NCBI GenBank assembly: GCA_947447895.1
Contig: CANFLM010000012.1
Coordinates: 1 to 49,169, forward strand
Direction of reading: 5' to 3'
Origin: Hyphomicrobiales bacterium
GTDB taxonomy: Bacteria; Pseudomonadota; Alphaproteobacteria; Rhizobiales; Beijerinckiaceae
Length of the DNA: 49,169 bases
Below, piece after piece: positions 28,111 to 40,015 of this stretch (positions are counted from its first letter, which is position 1; every line of letters begins with the position of its first letter). Below the pieces are notes generated by a model. That model was not told the DNA's origin. It saw only the letters and a list, made by a program, of their open reading frames with translations, and ran no database searches. Made by a program: the position numbers and the translations under genes.

Positions 28111-28137
28111 ATAATGAACCTAAATGTGGTTCATTAT
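28111..28137. promoter_or_regulatory. Perfect 10-bp inverted repeat upstream of pdhA
   Basis: ATAATGAACC (28111-28120) and GGTTCATTAT (28128-28137) are perfect inverted arms separated by TAAATGT. The repeat is 126 bp upstream of the pdhA start, in an AT-rich gap and just after the ftsB stop. It could be an operator for a dimeric regulator of the pdh operon, or a hairpin that ends the eno-ftsB transcript. The A/T-rich composition and the lack of a clean U-run favour the operator reading. Confidence 0.5.
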
Positions 28138-28156
28138 AAATGCGACTTGGAACGGG

Positions 28157-28492
28157 CTAGCGAATGTCGGATTTATTGCGCGGTTGATCCATGATCACGA
28201 CATCGCCGCGCTGCACACGGCCAAGGCCGATCCGACCCCGTTCGTCAAGCAAATCACGATCGATATGCTCGTTGCGCAAGGCATCGACGCGGATCTGCCA
28301 ACGCTCGCGCTCGGCCTGCTGGGCCTGCAATTCCTTGTCCAGCACATCAAGGGCCTGGGTCAGGGCTTCTTTGGTTTCCAGACCGCGATTGCCGTTATGG
28401 GCATGATAGATGAAATAATAGGATGCCGAGCCCGCAATGCCGTAAAGGGCGAGCCATAAAACAAAACCGCGAAATCGTTTCCGAACAACCAT
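28157..28492 (-). CDS. ftsB: Septum formation initiator FtsB/DivIC family protein
   Basis: FtsB is a bitopic cell-division protein that works with FtsL and FtsQ at the septum. This one has 111 residues from the ATG at 28492; a GTG three codons earlier is in frame. A single transmembrane segment lies at about residues 10-27 (VLWLALYGIAGSASYYFIY). A coiled coil of about 40 residues follows (ALTQALDVLDKELQAQQAERERWQIRVDAL), then a conserved region (DLLDERGRIGLGRV). Its place between eno and pdhA is the standard alphaproteobacterial one. It lies about 100 bp downstream of eno, beyond an intrinsic terminator, so it may have its own promoter or depend on read-through. Confidence 0.85.
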   Translation of the reverse strand: MVVRKRFRGFVLWLALYGIAGSASYYFIYHAHNGNRGLETKEALTQALDVLDKELQAQQAERERWQIRVDALRNEHIDRDLLDERGRIGLGRVQRGDVVIMDQPRNKSDIR

Positions 28493-28536
28493 AACAGCCA
28501 CTATGCCCGGTCAATGGTTGAAAAAGTGTTATCCGA

Positions 28537-28568
28537 TATAAAAACGGGAGGCCCAACCGGACCTCCCG
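28537..28568 (-). terminator. Intrinsic terminator after eno
   Basis: On the minus strand, CGGGAGG and CCTCCCG (28568-28545) form a 7-bp stem with a 10-nt loop, followed by TTTTTATA. It lies 28 bp past the eno stop. This is a standard Rho-independent terminator. Confidence 0.85.
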
Positions 28569-28595
28569 CAAACCGTTAGGCTGAAAGCATCAGTA

Positions 28596-29909
<1,314 letters not shown>

Positions 29910-30060
29910 TCATAGGCTATTCGGACTGGTCCGCAAAGGGCGCAAAAGGTCGAGGGTTTCATTTTGCGCGTTTACGCACTCGACTTGAACGCCACCCTCA
30001 GGATAGAAAGCAAACAATCGATCACACGCGCATTACTGACAGCAAGATTGTGACAGGCTT

Positions 30061-30558
30061 ATGACCCAGATACCGCACGGCCCGACATCGCACACCACCG
30101 AGACAATCCAGCATGGCTCCCCCCTGCATCTCGGCCAAGCCTCCGCCCTGCCCGCCTCGCCCGAACAGGCGGTGCTCGACCGTGTGCCAAACCCGCATCA
30201 GGGCACATCCTATCTGGCGCGTTTTACCTGCCCCGAATTCACCTCGATCTGCCCCGTCACCGGACAGCCGGATTTCGGAATTCTGGTGATCGATTATCTG
30301 CCCGGCGCCTGGCTGGTCGAATCCAAATCTCTAAAACTCTATCTCGGTGCCTTCCGCAATCACGGGGCGTTCCACGAGGATTGCACGGTCGGCATCGGCA
30401 AGCGTCTGGTCGACCTGCTGGAACCCGAATGGTTCCGCATCGGCGGTTACTGGTATCCGCGCGGCGGCATCCCGATCGACGTGTTCTGGCAAACCGGCAA
30501 GCCGCCCGAAGGGTTGTGGCTACCGGATCAGGGCGTTGCGCCCTATCGGGGGCGGTGA
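30061..30558 (+). CDS. queF: NADPH-dependent 7-cyano-7-deazaguanine reductase
   Basis: QueF reduces preQ0 to preQ1, the last free-base step of queuosine biosynthesis. It has 165 residues, the single-domain (YkvM-like) type. The catalytic Cys64 and Asp71 are in [12 protein letters not shown]. The family QueF motif is ESKSLKLYL (about residues 88-96). A further conserved segment is [11 protein letters not shown] (about 98-108), and the C-terminus has GGIPIDVFW. The 20-30 N-terminal residues are unusually Thr/His-rich. It stands alone: no other queuosine genes are in the window. It is followed by a pair of REP-like palindromes that could end the transcript. Confidence 0.95.
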   Translation: MTQIPHGPTSHTTETIQHGSPLHLGQASALPASPEQAVLDRVPNPHQGTSYLARFTCPEFTSICPVTGQPDFGILVIDYLPGAWLVESKSLKLYLGAFRNHGAFHEDCTVGIGKRLVDLLEPEWFRIGGYWYPRGGIPIDVFWQTGKPPEGLWLPDQGVAPYRGR

Positions 30559-30590
30559 GCAATCAAATTCCTTATCGAAACCAACATCCT

Positions 30591-30678
30591 GTCATGCCCG
30601 CCCTTGTGGCGGATATCCATGTCTTAATTGGCCTGTTGAAAGCATATCGTGGATGGCCGGAATAAGTCCGGCCATGAC
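30591..30678. repeat. BIME-like pair of REP-type palindromes
   Basis: The right unit (30648-30678) has a perfect stem ATGGCCGGA / TCCGGCCAT (9 bp) with loop ATAAG. The left unit (30591-30623) is a degenerate copy in opposite orientation, starting GTCATGCCCG and ending ATCCATGTC. About 24 bp separate them. The right unit matches the element at 20983-21013 in reverse. Inverted pairs of short palindromes between genes are the hallmark of REP/BIME repeats. Confidence 0.65.
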
Positions 30679-30721
30679 AATCTATTGTTTTCAATGATTT
30701 AAAATAAAAACGTAGCGAAGA

Positions 30722-31564
30722 TCAGCCCTTCGCCACAGCATCAAACGCCATCAATCGCTTCAGCAAGGCTTCCATCTCGTTCAACGGCACCATATTGGGG
30801 CCATCGGAAAAAGCCTCGGCTGGATTGTCGTGGCTCTCGATGAACAGGCCAGCCACACCCACGGCCACAGCGGCGCGGGCCAGAACGGGGACATATTCGC
30901 GTTGCCCGCCCGAAGAGGCGCCCTGCCCGCCCGGTTGCTGGACCGAATGGGTGGCATCGAAAATCACCGGTGCGCCAGTTTCCTGCGCCATCAAAGGCAG
31001 ACCGCGAAAATCGGTAACCAGCGTATTATAGCCGAACGAGGCCCCGCGCTCGGTCACCATCACATGGTGGTTTCCGGTTTCGGTGATTTTGGACACGACG
31101 TTTTTCATGTCCCAAGGCGCCAGAAACTGGCCCTTTTTGACATTAATCACCCGACCGGTTTCAGCGGCAGCGATCAACAGATCGGTCTGGCGGCACAAAA
31201 AGGCGGGAATTTGCAGGATATCGACCACTTCGGCGACAGGCTTGCACTGTTCACGCTCGTGGATATCGGTGACAACCGGCAGGCCATATTTGCTTTTGAT
31301 CTCGGCAAATACATCCATGGCCTTGGACAGGCCAATCCCGCGCCGCCCTTTGGACGAGGTGCGGTTGGCCTTGTCGAACGAGGCTTTGAACACCAGCCCG
31401 ATACCGAGATTTCGGGTGATTTCATGCAAAGCGGCCGCCATGAACAGCGCATGGTCGCGGCTTTCCATGGCGCAGGGGCCAGCCATCAGCGAAAACGGCA
31501 AGTGGTTGCCGAAATTGACGGAACCGGCGGAAACAATGGCGGGGATGCTGTGTGCGTTGGTCAT
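30722..31564 (-). CDS. kdsA: 3-deoxy-D-manno-octulosonate 8-phosphate synthase
   Basis: KdsA condenses phosphoenolpyruvate with arabinose 5-phosphate to form Kdo-8-P for the LPS inner core. It has 280 residues. The motifs are [12 protein letters not shown] (about residues 28-39), [17 protein letters not shown] (about 60-76), DIHEREQC (about 97-104), [11 protein letters not shown], and [12 protein letters not shown] near 200. It is on the same strand as pyrG, 70 bp downstream, with a strong GC-rich hairpin between. The substrate PEP comes from enolase, encoded nearby on the same strand, but the two are separate transcripts. Confidence 0.97.
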   Translation of the reverse strand: MTNAHSIPAIVSAGSVNFGNHLPFSLMAGPCAMESRDHALFMAAALHEITRNLGIGLVFKASFDKANRTSSKGRRGIGLSKAMDVFAEIKSKYGLPVVTDIHEREQCKPVAEVVDILQIPAFLCRQTDLLIAAAETGRVINVKKGQFLAPWDMKNVVSKITETGNHHVMVTERGASFGYNTLVTDFRGLPLMAQETGAPVIFDATHSVQQPGGQGASSGGQREYVPVLARAAVAVGVAGLFIESHDNPAEAFSDGPNMVPLNEMEALLKRLMAFDAVAKG

Positions 31565-31603
31565 AGACCTCTATACCCCGTTTGCGGCCCCGTCTCAATC
31601 AGA

Positions 31604-31628
31604 CTTGCGGGCAAGTGCTGCCCGCAAG
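31604..31628. other. 9-bp perfect hairpin between pyrG and kdsA
   Basis: CTTGCGGGC (31604-31612) and GCCCGCAAG (31620-31628) pair perfectly around AAGTGCT. It lies 6 bp after the pyrG stop on the minus strand. No U-run follows, so it could attenuate rather than end transcription into kdsA, or protect the pyrG mRNA end. Confidence 0.55.
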
Positions 31629-31633
31629 GGCGA

Positions 31634-33268
<1,635 letters not shown>

Positions 33269-33356
33269 TCATCCTTATCAAACTGAAATGATTCGCACAG
33301 GGGAAGTCTGCTGGACCGAGCCGCAATCCACAGCCGGATCAACATCTGTCCCACAT

Positions 33357-33382
33357 AAAAAGGGCCGGAAAAACCGGCCCTT
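33357..33382 (-). terminator. Intrinsic terminator after secG
   Basis: On the minus strand, AAGGGCCGG pairs with CCGGCCCTT (9 bp, 33382-33360) around a TTTTT loop and runs into a T-rich tail (33361-33357). It lies 16 bp past the secG stop and closes the tpiA-secG unit before pyrG. Confidence 0.88.
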
Positions 33383-33397
33383 GATGGTGGAAGGTGA

Positions 33398-33772
33398 TTA
33401 GCGTGTCGTCGGCACTTGCGGACCCGAGGCAGGAGGCGCCTTCTGGTCGATGGCCTTGAGCTGGTCGAGCACACCACCAGCCGGAGCCGACTGGGCCGGC
33501 AATTTGCTGGCCGCATCATCGATCACCGAACGGGTCTCGCGTGTGGCGCCCGAGACAATGGCCAGCGCAATGCTGGTCGCAAAGAAACAGGCGGCCAGAA
33601 TACCGGTCGCACGGGTCAGCGCATTGGCCTGGCCACGCCCCGTCATGAAGCCCGAAACGCCACCGCCGCCGCCAAGACCGCCCAAAGCGCCGGAATCGGA
33701 ACGCTGCAGCAGAATGACACCGACCAGGGCCAGAACGACCAGCAGATGAATGACGATAAGCACTTGTTGCAT
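33398..33772 (-). CDS. secG: Preprotein translocase subunit SecG
   Basis: SecG is the small third subunit of the SecYEG protein-export channel. It has 124 residues from the ATG at 33772 (MQQVLIVIHLLVVLALVGV). Two transmembrane segments lie at about residues 2-20 and 55-75. Between them is the conserved loop LLQRSDSGALGGLGGGGG, followed by GFMTGRGQANALTRAT. The C-terminal tail (about 85-124) is Ala/Pro-rich and hydrophilic, as in other rhizobial SecG proteins. It lies downstream of tpiA, the conserved tpiA-secG pair of proteobacteria, and upstream of its own terminator. Confidence 0.93.
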   Translation of the reverse strand: MQQVLIVIHLLVVLALVGVILLQRSDSGALGGLGGGGGVSGFMTGRGQANALTRATGILAACFFATSIALAIVSGATRETRSVIDDAASKLPAQSAPAGGVLDQLKAIDQKAPPASGPQVPTTR

Positions 33773-33903
33773 GATAGTTGTCACACCAAAGAGGAAGGGT
33801 TCGCTGGTTGCGAACACAAGATAACTGGCCCTTTAGCACGCTCTGACGCCGGATGAAAGCGGGAAGACAGCCCTCAGATGGCCATCCCTCACGCCCAAGC
33901 GGA

Positions 33904-34677
33904 TCAGCGATAGGTTTCGGCAATGGCCATGAAGTCGGCCGCTTTGAGGCTGGCCCCACCCACCAGAGCGCCGTTGACATTGTCGACCGACAGCAATTCC
34001 TTGGCATTGCTGGGCTTCACCGAGCCGCCATAGAGAATACGCACCATCTCGCCTTGCTGTTTGCCCAGCAGTTTTTTCAAATCCGTCCGGATGGCCAGAT
34101 GCACCTCGGCCACGTCGGCGGCAGTGGGCGTGAGGCCGGTGCCGATCGCCCAGACGGGCTCATAAGCGATCACCAGATTTTGGGCGTTGGCAGAACGGGG
34201 GATCGAGCCACGCAACTGGCGGCGTACAACAGCCAGAGCCCTGCCCGCCTCGCGCTCTGCACGCGTCTCGCCGACACAGATAATTACCACAAGGCCTGTT
34301 GCAATGGCTGCACAGGCCTTGTGTTCGATCAGAGTGTCTTTCTCATTGTGGTCGGTGCGCCGTTCGGAATGGCCCAGAATCACCATGCTACCGCCCGCAT
34401 CCAGCACCATGCTGGGCGATACATCGCCGGTATGGGCTCCCGATATTTTCTCGGACGAATCCTGCCCCCCAATGGCAATGCCGGTGCCAAGTGCGGTGGT
34501 CGCAGCTGGGTACAGCAAGGGCGATGGCGGACAGATCAGCAGATCCACATTGCGCCGCAGATCGGCGTCATAGGCCAGCCCCATCACGGTGATTTCATTC
34601 AAGGAGGCGCGCGCGCCGTTCATCTTCCAGTTGCCTGCGACCAATGGTTTGGGCTTCACGGTGGATTTGGCCGGCAT
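33904..34677 (-). CDS. tpiA: Triosephosphate isomerase
   Basis: The enzyme interconverts dihydroxyacetone phosphate and glyceraldehyde 3-phosphate. It has 257 residues from the ATG at 34677, with AGGAG about 8 nt upstream. Catalytic residues are in AGNWKMNG (Lys, about residue 18), GHSERR (His, about 105) and [11 protein letters not shown] (Glu, about 177-187). Phosphate-binding [10 protein letters not shown] is near 218. Divergent from ppiD, with 235 bp between the starts. On the minus strand TTGACG (34735-34730) could be the -35 of its promoter, though a good -10 is not obvious. Confidence 0.97.
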   Translation of the reverse strand: MPAKSTVKPKPLVAGNWKMNGARASLNEITVMGLAYDADLRRNVDLLICPPSPLLYPAATTALGTGIAIGGQDSSEKISGAHTGDVSPSMVLDAGGSMVILGHSERRTDHNEKDTLIEHKACAAIATGLVVIICVGETRAEREAGRALAVVRRQLRGSIPRSANAQNLVIAYEPVWAIGTGLTPTAADVAEVHLAIRTDLKKLLGKQQGEMVRILYGGSVKPSNAKELLSVDNVNGALVGGASLKAADFMAIAETYR

Positions 34678-34912
34678 GATCGGTTCTCCTGCTGTCAACA
34701 TGGCCTGTCGATAACAGAGGGATTGGGCCCGTCAACTGTCTATAATGACAAGGCATGCCCATTTCAGCCGGAACGCAGGTTATTCCATGCAAAAAAGAGC
34801 GACAAATCTCCCGAAACTGTGCTAGCAGAACAAATCTTTTTCATAATAAGCAACACGGTGAGACCATGTAGAAGGTCGAACCCCAAGCGACAGACAACGG
34901 ACGGCACATCCC

Positions 34913-36814
34913 ATGATGCAGGGTTTTCGCAAGGCAGGACAATCTTGGCTCGGACGAATCGTCATCACGATTCTTTTCGGTACACTGATCTTCAGCTTTG
35001 CCATCTGGGGCATTGGCGACATGGTAAAAAACTATGGCACCAACAATGCCGCAACCGTCGGTTCCACCGAAATTTCGCTGGCCGAGTTCCGTTCAGCCTA
35101 TCAAACTGAAATCCAGAACATTTCCCGCCGCATCCGCCGCAATCTGACCGCGCAAGAGGCTCTCAGCTTCGGCCTGGATCGCCGCGTGCTCGAACGCCTG
35201 ATCAATGATGCCGCCCTTGACGAGCAGGTGCGCGTCTGGGGTCTGGCAATCAACAATGAAACCATTGCCAAAGCCGTGCTGGCCGATCCCAATTTTGCCG
35301 GCCCCGATGGCAAGTTCAATCGGGCGATTTTCGATGAGGCTTTGCGCAATAACGGCTTCAACGAAAGCAATTTCATTGCCTCGCAGCGTCTCGTCTATCT
35401 GCGCGGCCAGATCGCCGAAAGCCTCGCCGGCGGCATCCAGACACCCAAAGCCGGGCTTGAGGCCCTCAACCGCTATCGCAGCGAGCAGCGTGACGTGCAG
35501 TTTTTCGTGCTGGCAGCTGACCAGCTTGGCCCCATCACCGATGCCACGGACGAGCAGTTGAAAACATTCTATACCGAGCGTCAGGCGGCATTCCGTGCGC
35601 CCGATTATCGTGCGGCCAGCCTCCTGGTGCTCAAAGCCGGTGAACTGGTCGATCCTGCCAGCATAACCGATGCCGAAGCCACCGGCCTTTATGACCGCGT
35701 GAAGGCAACCCGTTTCTCGATGCCGGAACGGCGCATGCTGAAACAGATCATCCTGTCCGACAAGGACAAGGCTGCGTCTGCACTGGAAGCCCAAAAGGCC
35801 GGCAAAACCTTCGCAGAAATTGCAGCCACACTCGGCTTGAACGCCAATGATACCGACCTCGGTCTGGTCAAGCGCGAAGACATTGCCGATCAGGCCGTGC
35901 GCGATGCGGCCTTTACGGCCCAGGCCAATCAGCTTGTCGGTCCGATCGAAGGCAAATTCGGGCCGATCCTGCTTCAGGTGGTCCAGATTGTTGCGGCCGA
36001 GGAACTGCCCTTCGACAAGGTCTCGCAGACCTTGAAGTCCGAATTGGCAACGCAGAAAGGCCGTGACAAGTTGCGCGATCTGCATGACGCGGTGGAAGAC
36101 CAGCGCGCCTCCGCCAAGCCGTTGCAGGCCATTGCCAGCGAATTGAAATTGCCTTTCACCAAGGTGGAAGCGGTGGATGCCTCGGGCCGTGACAAATCTG
36201 GCGCCCTGCTCACCACTATTACCGATCCTGCTACCGTGATCCCTGCTGTCTTCGGCAGCGAAATGAATATTGACAATGAAGCGCTGGCTTTGCGCGATGG
36301 CGGCTATGTCTGGTTCAGCGTCGACGGGATTACGCCTTCGCGGGACCGCAGTTTCGATGAAGCACGCGAGCAGGTCAAAGCAGCCTGGCTCGAGGACGAA
36401 CGCAGCCGGTTGATCAGCCAGAAGGCCTCCGAACTGGTTCAGAAAATCAATCAGGGCTCGCCGATCTCTGCCGTTGCCGAAGCCGTCAATGCCCCGTTGT
36501 TGACCGTGCAGGGCGCAACCCGCGCCTCACGCGACAAGGGCTTGCCAGCAACGGCACTGGCGCAGGCCTTCCTGACACAGGTTGCCCAGGCCAGTTCGTC
36601 GCTGGGGGATGCCTCTGACCAGCGTGTGATCCTGTATGTTCAATCCGCCGTGGTTGCACCGGCCAATGACGAGACCAGCAAAGGGATGAACGGCGAATTC
36701 GCCATGGCTCTGGGGGATGACATCATCGCCCAATTCGTGGCCCAGACCCGCCAGACCCTCGGGGTCAAGACCTTTGAAGGCGCAATCCAGGCCGCGATCG
36801 GAAAGACGAATTGA
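34913..36814 (+). CDS. ppiD: PpiD-like periplasmic folding factor (SurA_N/PPIC domains)
   Basis: This 633-residue membrane-anchored protein belongs to the PpiD/SurA peptidyl-prolyl isomerase group. It has one N-terminal transmembrane segment (residues about 15-35, IVITILFGTLIFSFAIWGI), then a large periplasmic part with a SurA_N-like helical region (about 50-170). The parvulin-like domain (about 255-370) begins PERRMLKQIILSD and continues with GKTFAEIAATLGLN and VGPIEGKFGPILLQVVQI. It should assist folding of exported proteins at the Sec exit. The ATG at 34913 is followed directly by a second ATG. Its stop overlaps trpE by one base. A TATAAT at 34741-34746 might be a -10 element. Confidence 0.88.
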   Translation: MMQGFRKAGQSWLGRIVITILFGTLIFSFAIWGIGDMVKNYGTNNAATVGSTEISLAEFRSAYQTEIQNISRRIRRNLTAQEALSFGLDRRVLERLINDAALDEQVRVWGLAINNETIAKAVLADPNFAGPDGKFNRAIFDEALRNNGFNESNFIASQRLVYLRGQIAESLAGGIQTPKAGLEALNRYRSEQRDVQFFVLAADQLGPITDATDEQLKTFYTERQAAFRAPDYRAASLLVLKAGELVDPASITDAEATGLYDRVKATRFSMPERRMLKQIILSDKDKAASALEAQKAGKTFAEIAATLGLNANDTDLGLVKREDIADQAVRDAAFTAQANQLVGPIEGKFGPILLQVVQIVAAEELPFDKVSQTLKSELATQKGRDKLRDLHDAVEDQRASAKPLQAIASELKLPFTKVEAVDASGRDKSGALLTTITDPATVIPAVFGSEMNIDNEALALRDGGYVWFSVDGITPSRDRSFDEAREQVKAAWLEDERSRLISQKASELVQKINQGSPISAVAEAVNAPLLTVQGATRASRDKGLPATALAQAFLTQVAQASSSLGDASDQRVILYVQSAVVAPANDETSKGMNGEFAMALGDDIIAQFVAQTRQTLGVKTFEGAIQAAIGKTN

Positions 36815-38343
36815 TGGTTGGCACGACGCTCAGCCCGTCTTTAGCCAGTTTTACACCGTCTTACGACAAGGGCCTCCCGCAACTGGTGCATACCGTGTTG
36901 GTGGGAGACCTTGAAACTCCGGTTTCGGCCTTCATGAAACTGCGTGCGGCCTTTAATGGCCATGCCTTTTTGCTCGAATCTGTTGAAGGCGGGGCGGTGC
37001 GCGGCCGCTATTCGATGATCGGGCTTGCTCCCGATGTGGTGTGGCGGTGCTTTGCGGGCCGGGCCGAAATCAACCGCGCTGCCCTGCACGATCCGCAACA
37101 GTTCGTTGCCTGCCCAGATCAGCCACTTGTGTCCCTGCGCTCCTTGCTAAAAGAAAGCGCCCTGCCCGACCGCCCCGACCTGCCCCCGATGGCGGCTGGG
37201 ATTTTCGGCACGCTCGGCTATGACATGGTGCGCGAGATGGAACGGATGGGTCCTGCCAAATCCGATCCGTTGGACCTGCCCGATGCCCTTTTGGTCCGTC
37301 CGACCGTGATGGTCATTTTCGATGCTGTGAAAGACACAATCACCATTGTGGTGCCCTGCCGCGTCAAAGCAGCGCAAACAGCCTTGGCCTGTTATGAAAA
37401 TGCGTGTGATCTGGTCGAGCGTGTATCGCAGGCGCTGGAACAGGCCATTCCGCTGACCGTTCAAGACGAGCAGAGTGATCCACTCTCGATCACCCCGCAG
37501 TCCAATACAACCGAGGCGGACTATTTCGCCATGGTGGAAAAGGCAAAATCCTATATTGCGGCGGGCGATATTTTCCAGGTTGTCCTGTCCCAACGCTTCG
37601 AAACCGAATTCCACCTGCCCGCTTTCGCGCTGTATCGCGCTCTGCGCCGCGTCAACCCCGCGCCCTATCTGTGCTATCTCGATTTCGTCGATTTTCAGGT
37701 GGTTTGCTCCTCGCCCGAAATTCTGGTGCGGTCGCGGGCTGGAAAAGTAACCTTGCGGCCTATCGCAGGCACAAGACCGCGCGGGGCCACACCTGCTTCA
37801 GACGAAGCGATGGGACGCGAATTGCTGGCCGATCCGAAAGAACGGGCCGAACATCTGATGCTGCTCGATCTCGGTCGCAACGATGTCGGCCGTGTTGCCA
37901 AAATCGGCACGGTGGAGGTGACCGACAGTTTCTTTCTCGAGCGCTATTCGCAAGTCATGCATATCGTCTCCAATGTCGAAGGCGAACTTGATCCGCGTTT
38001 CGACGCTTTGGATGCCCTGGTGGCCGGCTTTCCGGCGGGCACGGTATCGGGCGCCCCGAAAGTGCGGGCCATGCAGATCATTGACGAGCTGGAAAAGGAC
38101 AAGCGCGGCATCTATGCCGGCTGTATCGGTTATTTCGGGGCCAATGGCGATATGGATACCTGCATCGTCCTGCGCACGGCCATCGTCAAGGACGGGCTGA
38201 TGCGGGTGCAGGCGGGTGCCGGCATTGTCTATGATTCCGTGCCGAAATCGGAACAGAACGAATGTATCAACAAGGCCAAAGCCCTGTTTCGTGCCGCAGA
38301 GGAGGCCGTCAGATTTGCCTCGCAGGGCAAGCGTGGGCAATAA
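36814..38343 (+). CDS. trpE: Anthranilate synthase component I
   Basis: TrpE makes anthranilate from chorismate, with ammonia delivered by TrpG. It has 509 residues from the ATG at 36814, sharing one base with the ppiD stop. The N-terminal regulatory domain carries the tryptophan-feedback motif LLESVEGG (about residues 50-58). The chorismate-binding domain (about 240-500) has GDIFQVVLSQRFE, PIAGTRPRG, HLMLLDLGRNDVGRVA, VMHIVSNVEG and GTVSGAPKVRAM. It is separate from TrpG, unlike the TrpE-TrpG fusion of Rhizobiaceae and Brucella. The direct overlap with ppiD leaves no space for a trpL attenuator. Confidence 0.97.
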   Translation: MVGTTLSPSLASFTPSYDKGLPQLVHTVLVGDLETPVSAFMKLRAAFNGHAFLLESVEGGAVRGRYSMIGLAPDVVWRCFAGRAEINRAALHDPQQFVACPDQPLVSLRSLLKESALPDRPDLPPMAAGIFGTLGYDMVREMERMGPAKSDPLDLPDALLVRPTVMVIFDAVKDTITIVVPCRVKAAQTALACYENACDLVERVSQALEQAIPLTVQDEQSDPLSITPQSNTTEADYFAMVEKAKSYIAAGDIFQVVLSQRFETEFHLPAFALYRALRRVNPAPYLCYLDFVDFQVVCSSPEILVRSRAGKVTLRPIAGTRPRGATPASDEAMGRELLADPKERAEHLMLLDLGRNDVGRVAKIGTVEVTDSFFLERYSQVMHIVSNVEGELDPRFDALDALVAGFPAGTVSGAPKVRAMQIIDELEKDKRGIYAGCIGYFGANGDMDTCIVLRTAIVKDGLMRVQAGAGIVYDSVPKSEQNECINKAKALFRAAEEAVRFASQGKRGQ

Positions 38344-38371
38344 TGGGCTCGTATCCAACAAGGATGTTTCG

Positions 38372-38983
38372 ATGAACATCACGCTGATCGATAATTACGA
38401 CAGCTTCACCTATAACCTGTATCACGATCTCGGCAGGCTCGAGGCGACAGTGACGGTTGTGCGCAATGATGCGATGGGCATTGATGACATCGCCGCGTCC
38501 AATCCGGATGCGATCGTTCTTTCTCCCGGTCCCTGCACCCCCAACGAGGCCGGTATCTGCCTGGATGTGATCAAGACACTGGGCAACAGAATCCCGATTT
38601 TTGGCGTCTGTCTGGGCATGCAGGCCATCGGCCAGGCCTTTGGCGGTGATGTAGTGCGCGCGCCGCAGCCCTTTCACGGCAAGATTTCGCAGATCCAGCA
38701 TCGCGGCCAGACATTGTTCCGCGGCATCAACCAGCCGTTCATGGCGACCCGCTACCATTCCCTGATTGTCGAGCGCAGCACCTTGCCGCAGGCTCTTGAT
38801 ATCACCGCGGAAACGGATGATGGTCTGGTGATGGCGGTCTCGCACAAAACCTTTCCCATGCACGCTGTGCAGTTCCATCCGGAAAGTGTGCTATCCGAAC
38901 ATGGATTGACGATTTTTGCCAATTTTCTCGATCTCGCCGCCGTCTGGAACGCCCAGCACAAACGCTCCCCGCTTGCCCATTGA
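38372..38983 (+). CDS. trpG: Anthranilate synthase component II (glutamine amidotransferase)
   Basis: TrpG hydrolyses glutamine and passes ammonia to TrpE. It has 203 residues from the ATG at 38372, preceded by AAGGATG; the open frame upstream is in the end of trpE and is not protein-like. The start MNITLIDNYDSFTYNL is diagnostic. The class I triad is Cys80 in GVCLGMQAIGQ, with HPESVLSE near 168 supplying His and Glu. The oxyanion strand SPGPCTPNEAG is at about 51-61. Such subunits may also serve p-aminobenzoate synthase (PabA), but no pabB is in the window and the trp context is unambiguous. Confidence 0.96.
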   Translation: MNITLIDNYDSFTYNLYHDLGRLEATVTVVRNDAMGIDDIAASNPDAIVLSPGPCTPNEAGICLDVIKTLGNRIPIFGVCLGMQAIGQAFGGDVVRAPQPFHGKISQIQHRGQTLFRGINQPFMATRYHSLIVERSTLPQALDITAETDDGLVMAVSHKTFPMHAVQFHPESVLSEHGLTIFANFLDLAAVWNAQHKRSPLAH

Positions 38984-38998
38984 ACCGGAACAGATCTG

Positions 38999-40015
38999 AT
39001 GGACTCCTTCAAACCGATTATTGCCAAAGTCGCCACCGGTAGCCCCCTCACCCAGACCGAGGCCGAACATGCCTTCGGGGTGATGCTGTCGGGTGAATCC
39101 ACCTTGGCTCAAACCGGTGCGTTTTTGATGGCCTTGCGGGTGCGCGGTGAAACTGTGGACGAAATCACGGGAGCCGCGATTGCCATGCGCTCTCGGATGC
39201 TGCGTGTCAACACTTTGCCTGATGCCATTGATATTGTTGGTACAGGTGGAGATAATTCGGGATCCTACAATGTCTCGACACTGGCCGCTTTGATTACGGC
39301 GGCCTGCGGTGTGCCGGTGGCCAAACACGGCAATCGGGCCGCATCATCCAAATCGGGCACGGCCGATGTGTTGACCGCGCTGGGCGTTAAAGTCGGACTT
39401 GATCCGGCAGGCGTGGCGCGTTGCGTTGCCAAGGCCAATGTCGGTTTCATGTTCGCCCCCACGCATCACGCCTCCATGCGCCATGTCGCACCAGTCAGGG
39501 TCGAACTGGGAACACGCACCATCTTCAATCTGCTTGGCCCGTTGTGCAATCCGGCCGGTGTCAAACGTCAGGTTTTGGGCGTGTTTTCCAGATCATGGGT
39601 TGAACCCCTGGCGCATGTAATGAAAACCTTGGGCTCGGAAACCGTCTGGGTCGTCCACGGCTCGGACGGACTGGACGAACTGACCACCACGGGCGAAACC
39701 TATGTCAGTGCGCTCGAGAACGGCATGGTGCGCAATTTCACCATCACACCGGAAGAATTCGGATTGAAGCGCGGCGCGCATGAAGGGTTGAAGGGGGGAG
39801 ATGCTGCCTATAATGCCCAAGCCCTGCGCGATGTGGTGGAAGGCAAGCGGACGGCCTATCGCGATATTGCCGTCATGAATGCCGCGGCAGGCCTGATGGT
39901 GGCCGGACGCGCCGACAAGCCCAAACTGGCCGCCGAACTGGCCGAAGCCGCCATTGACGATGGCCGTGTCCGCAAAACACTCGAAGCGCTGATAACCGCT
40001 TCGACGGAGGCATGA
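38999..40015 (+). CDS. trpD: Anthranilate phosphoribosyltransferase
   Basis: TrpD joins anthranilate to PRPP to make phosphoribosylanthranilate. It has 338 residues. The PRPP-binding [19 protein letters not shown] is at about residues 81-99, with [17 protein letters not shown] near 108. Further family segments are [30 protein letters not shown] (split by eye into [15 protein letters not shown] and [13 protein letters not shown]) near 155-185, and a C-terminal [10 protein letters not shown]. The start follows trpG by 15 nt. The stop overlaps the trpC start by 4 nt. Confidence 0.97.
   Translation: MDSFKPIIAKVATGSPLTQTEAEHAFGVMLSGESTLAQTGAFLMALRVRGETVDEITGAAIAMRSRMLRVNTLPDAIDIVGTGGDNSGSYNVSTLAALITAACGVPVAKHGNRAASSKSGTADVLTALGVKVGLDPAGVARCVAKANVGFMFAPTHHASMRHVAPVRVELGTRTIFNLLGPLCNPAGVKRQVLGVFSRSWVEPLAHVMKTLGSETVWVVHGSDGLDELTTTGETYVSALENGMVRNFTITPEEFGLKRGAHEGLKGGDAAYNAQALRDVVEGKRTAYRDIAVMNAAAGLMVAGRADKPKLAAELAEAAIDDGRVRKTLEALITASTEA

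Noticed and set aside
30591-30678. Short CRISPR-like array
   Set aside because: The units are inverted and palindromic, only two are present, one is degenerate, and there is no regular spacer or cas gene. REP/BIME fits better.
36760-36830. trpL leader peptide/attenuator before trpE
   Set aside because: trpE starts on the last base of ppiD. No Trp-rich short frame or terminator/antiterminator pair is present there.
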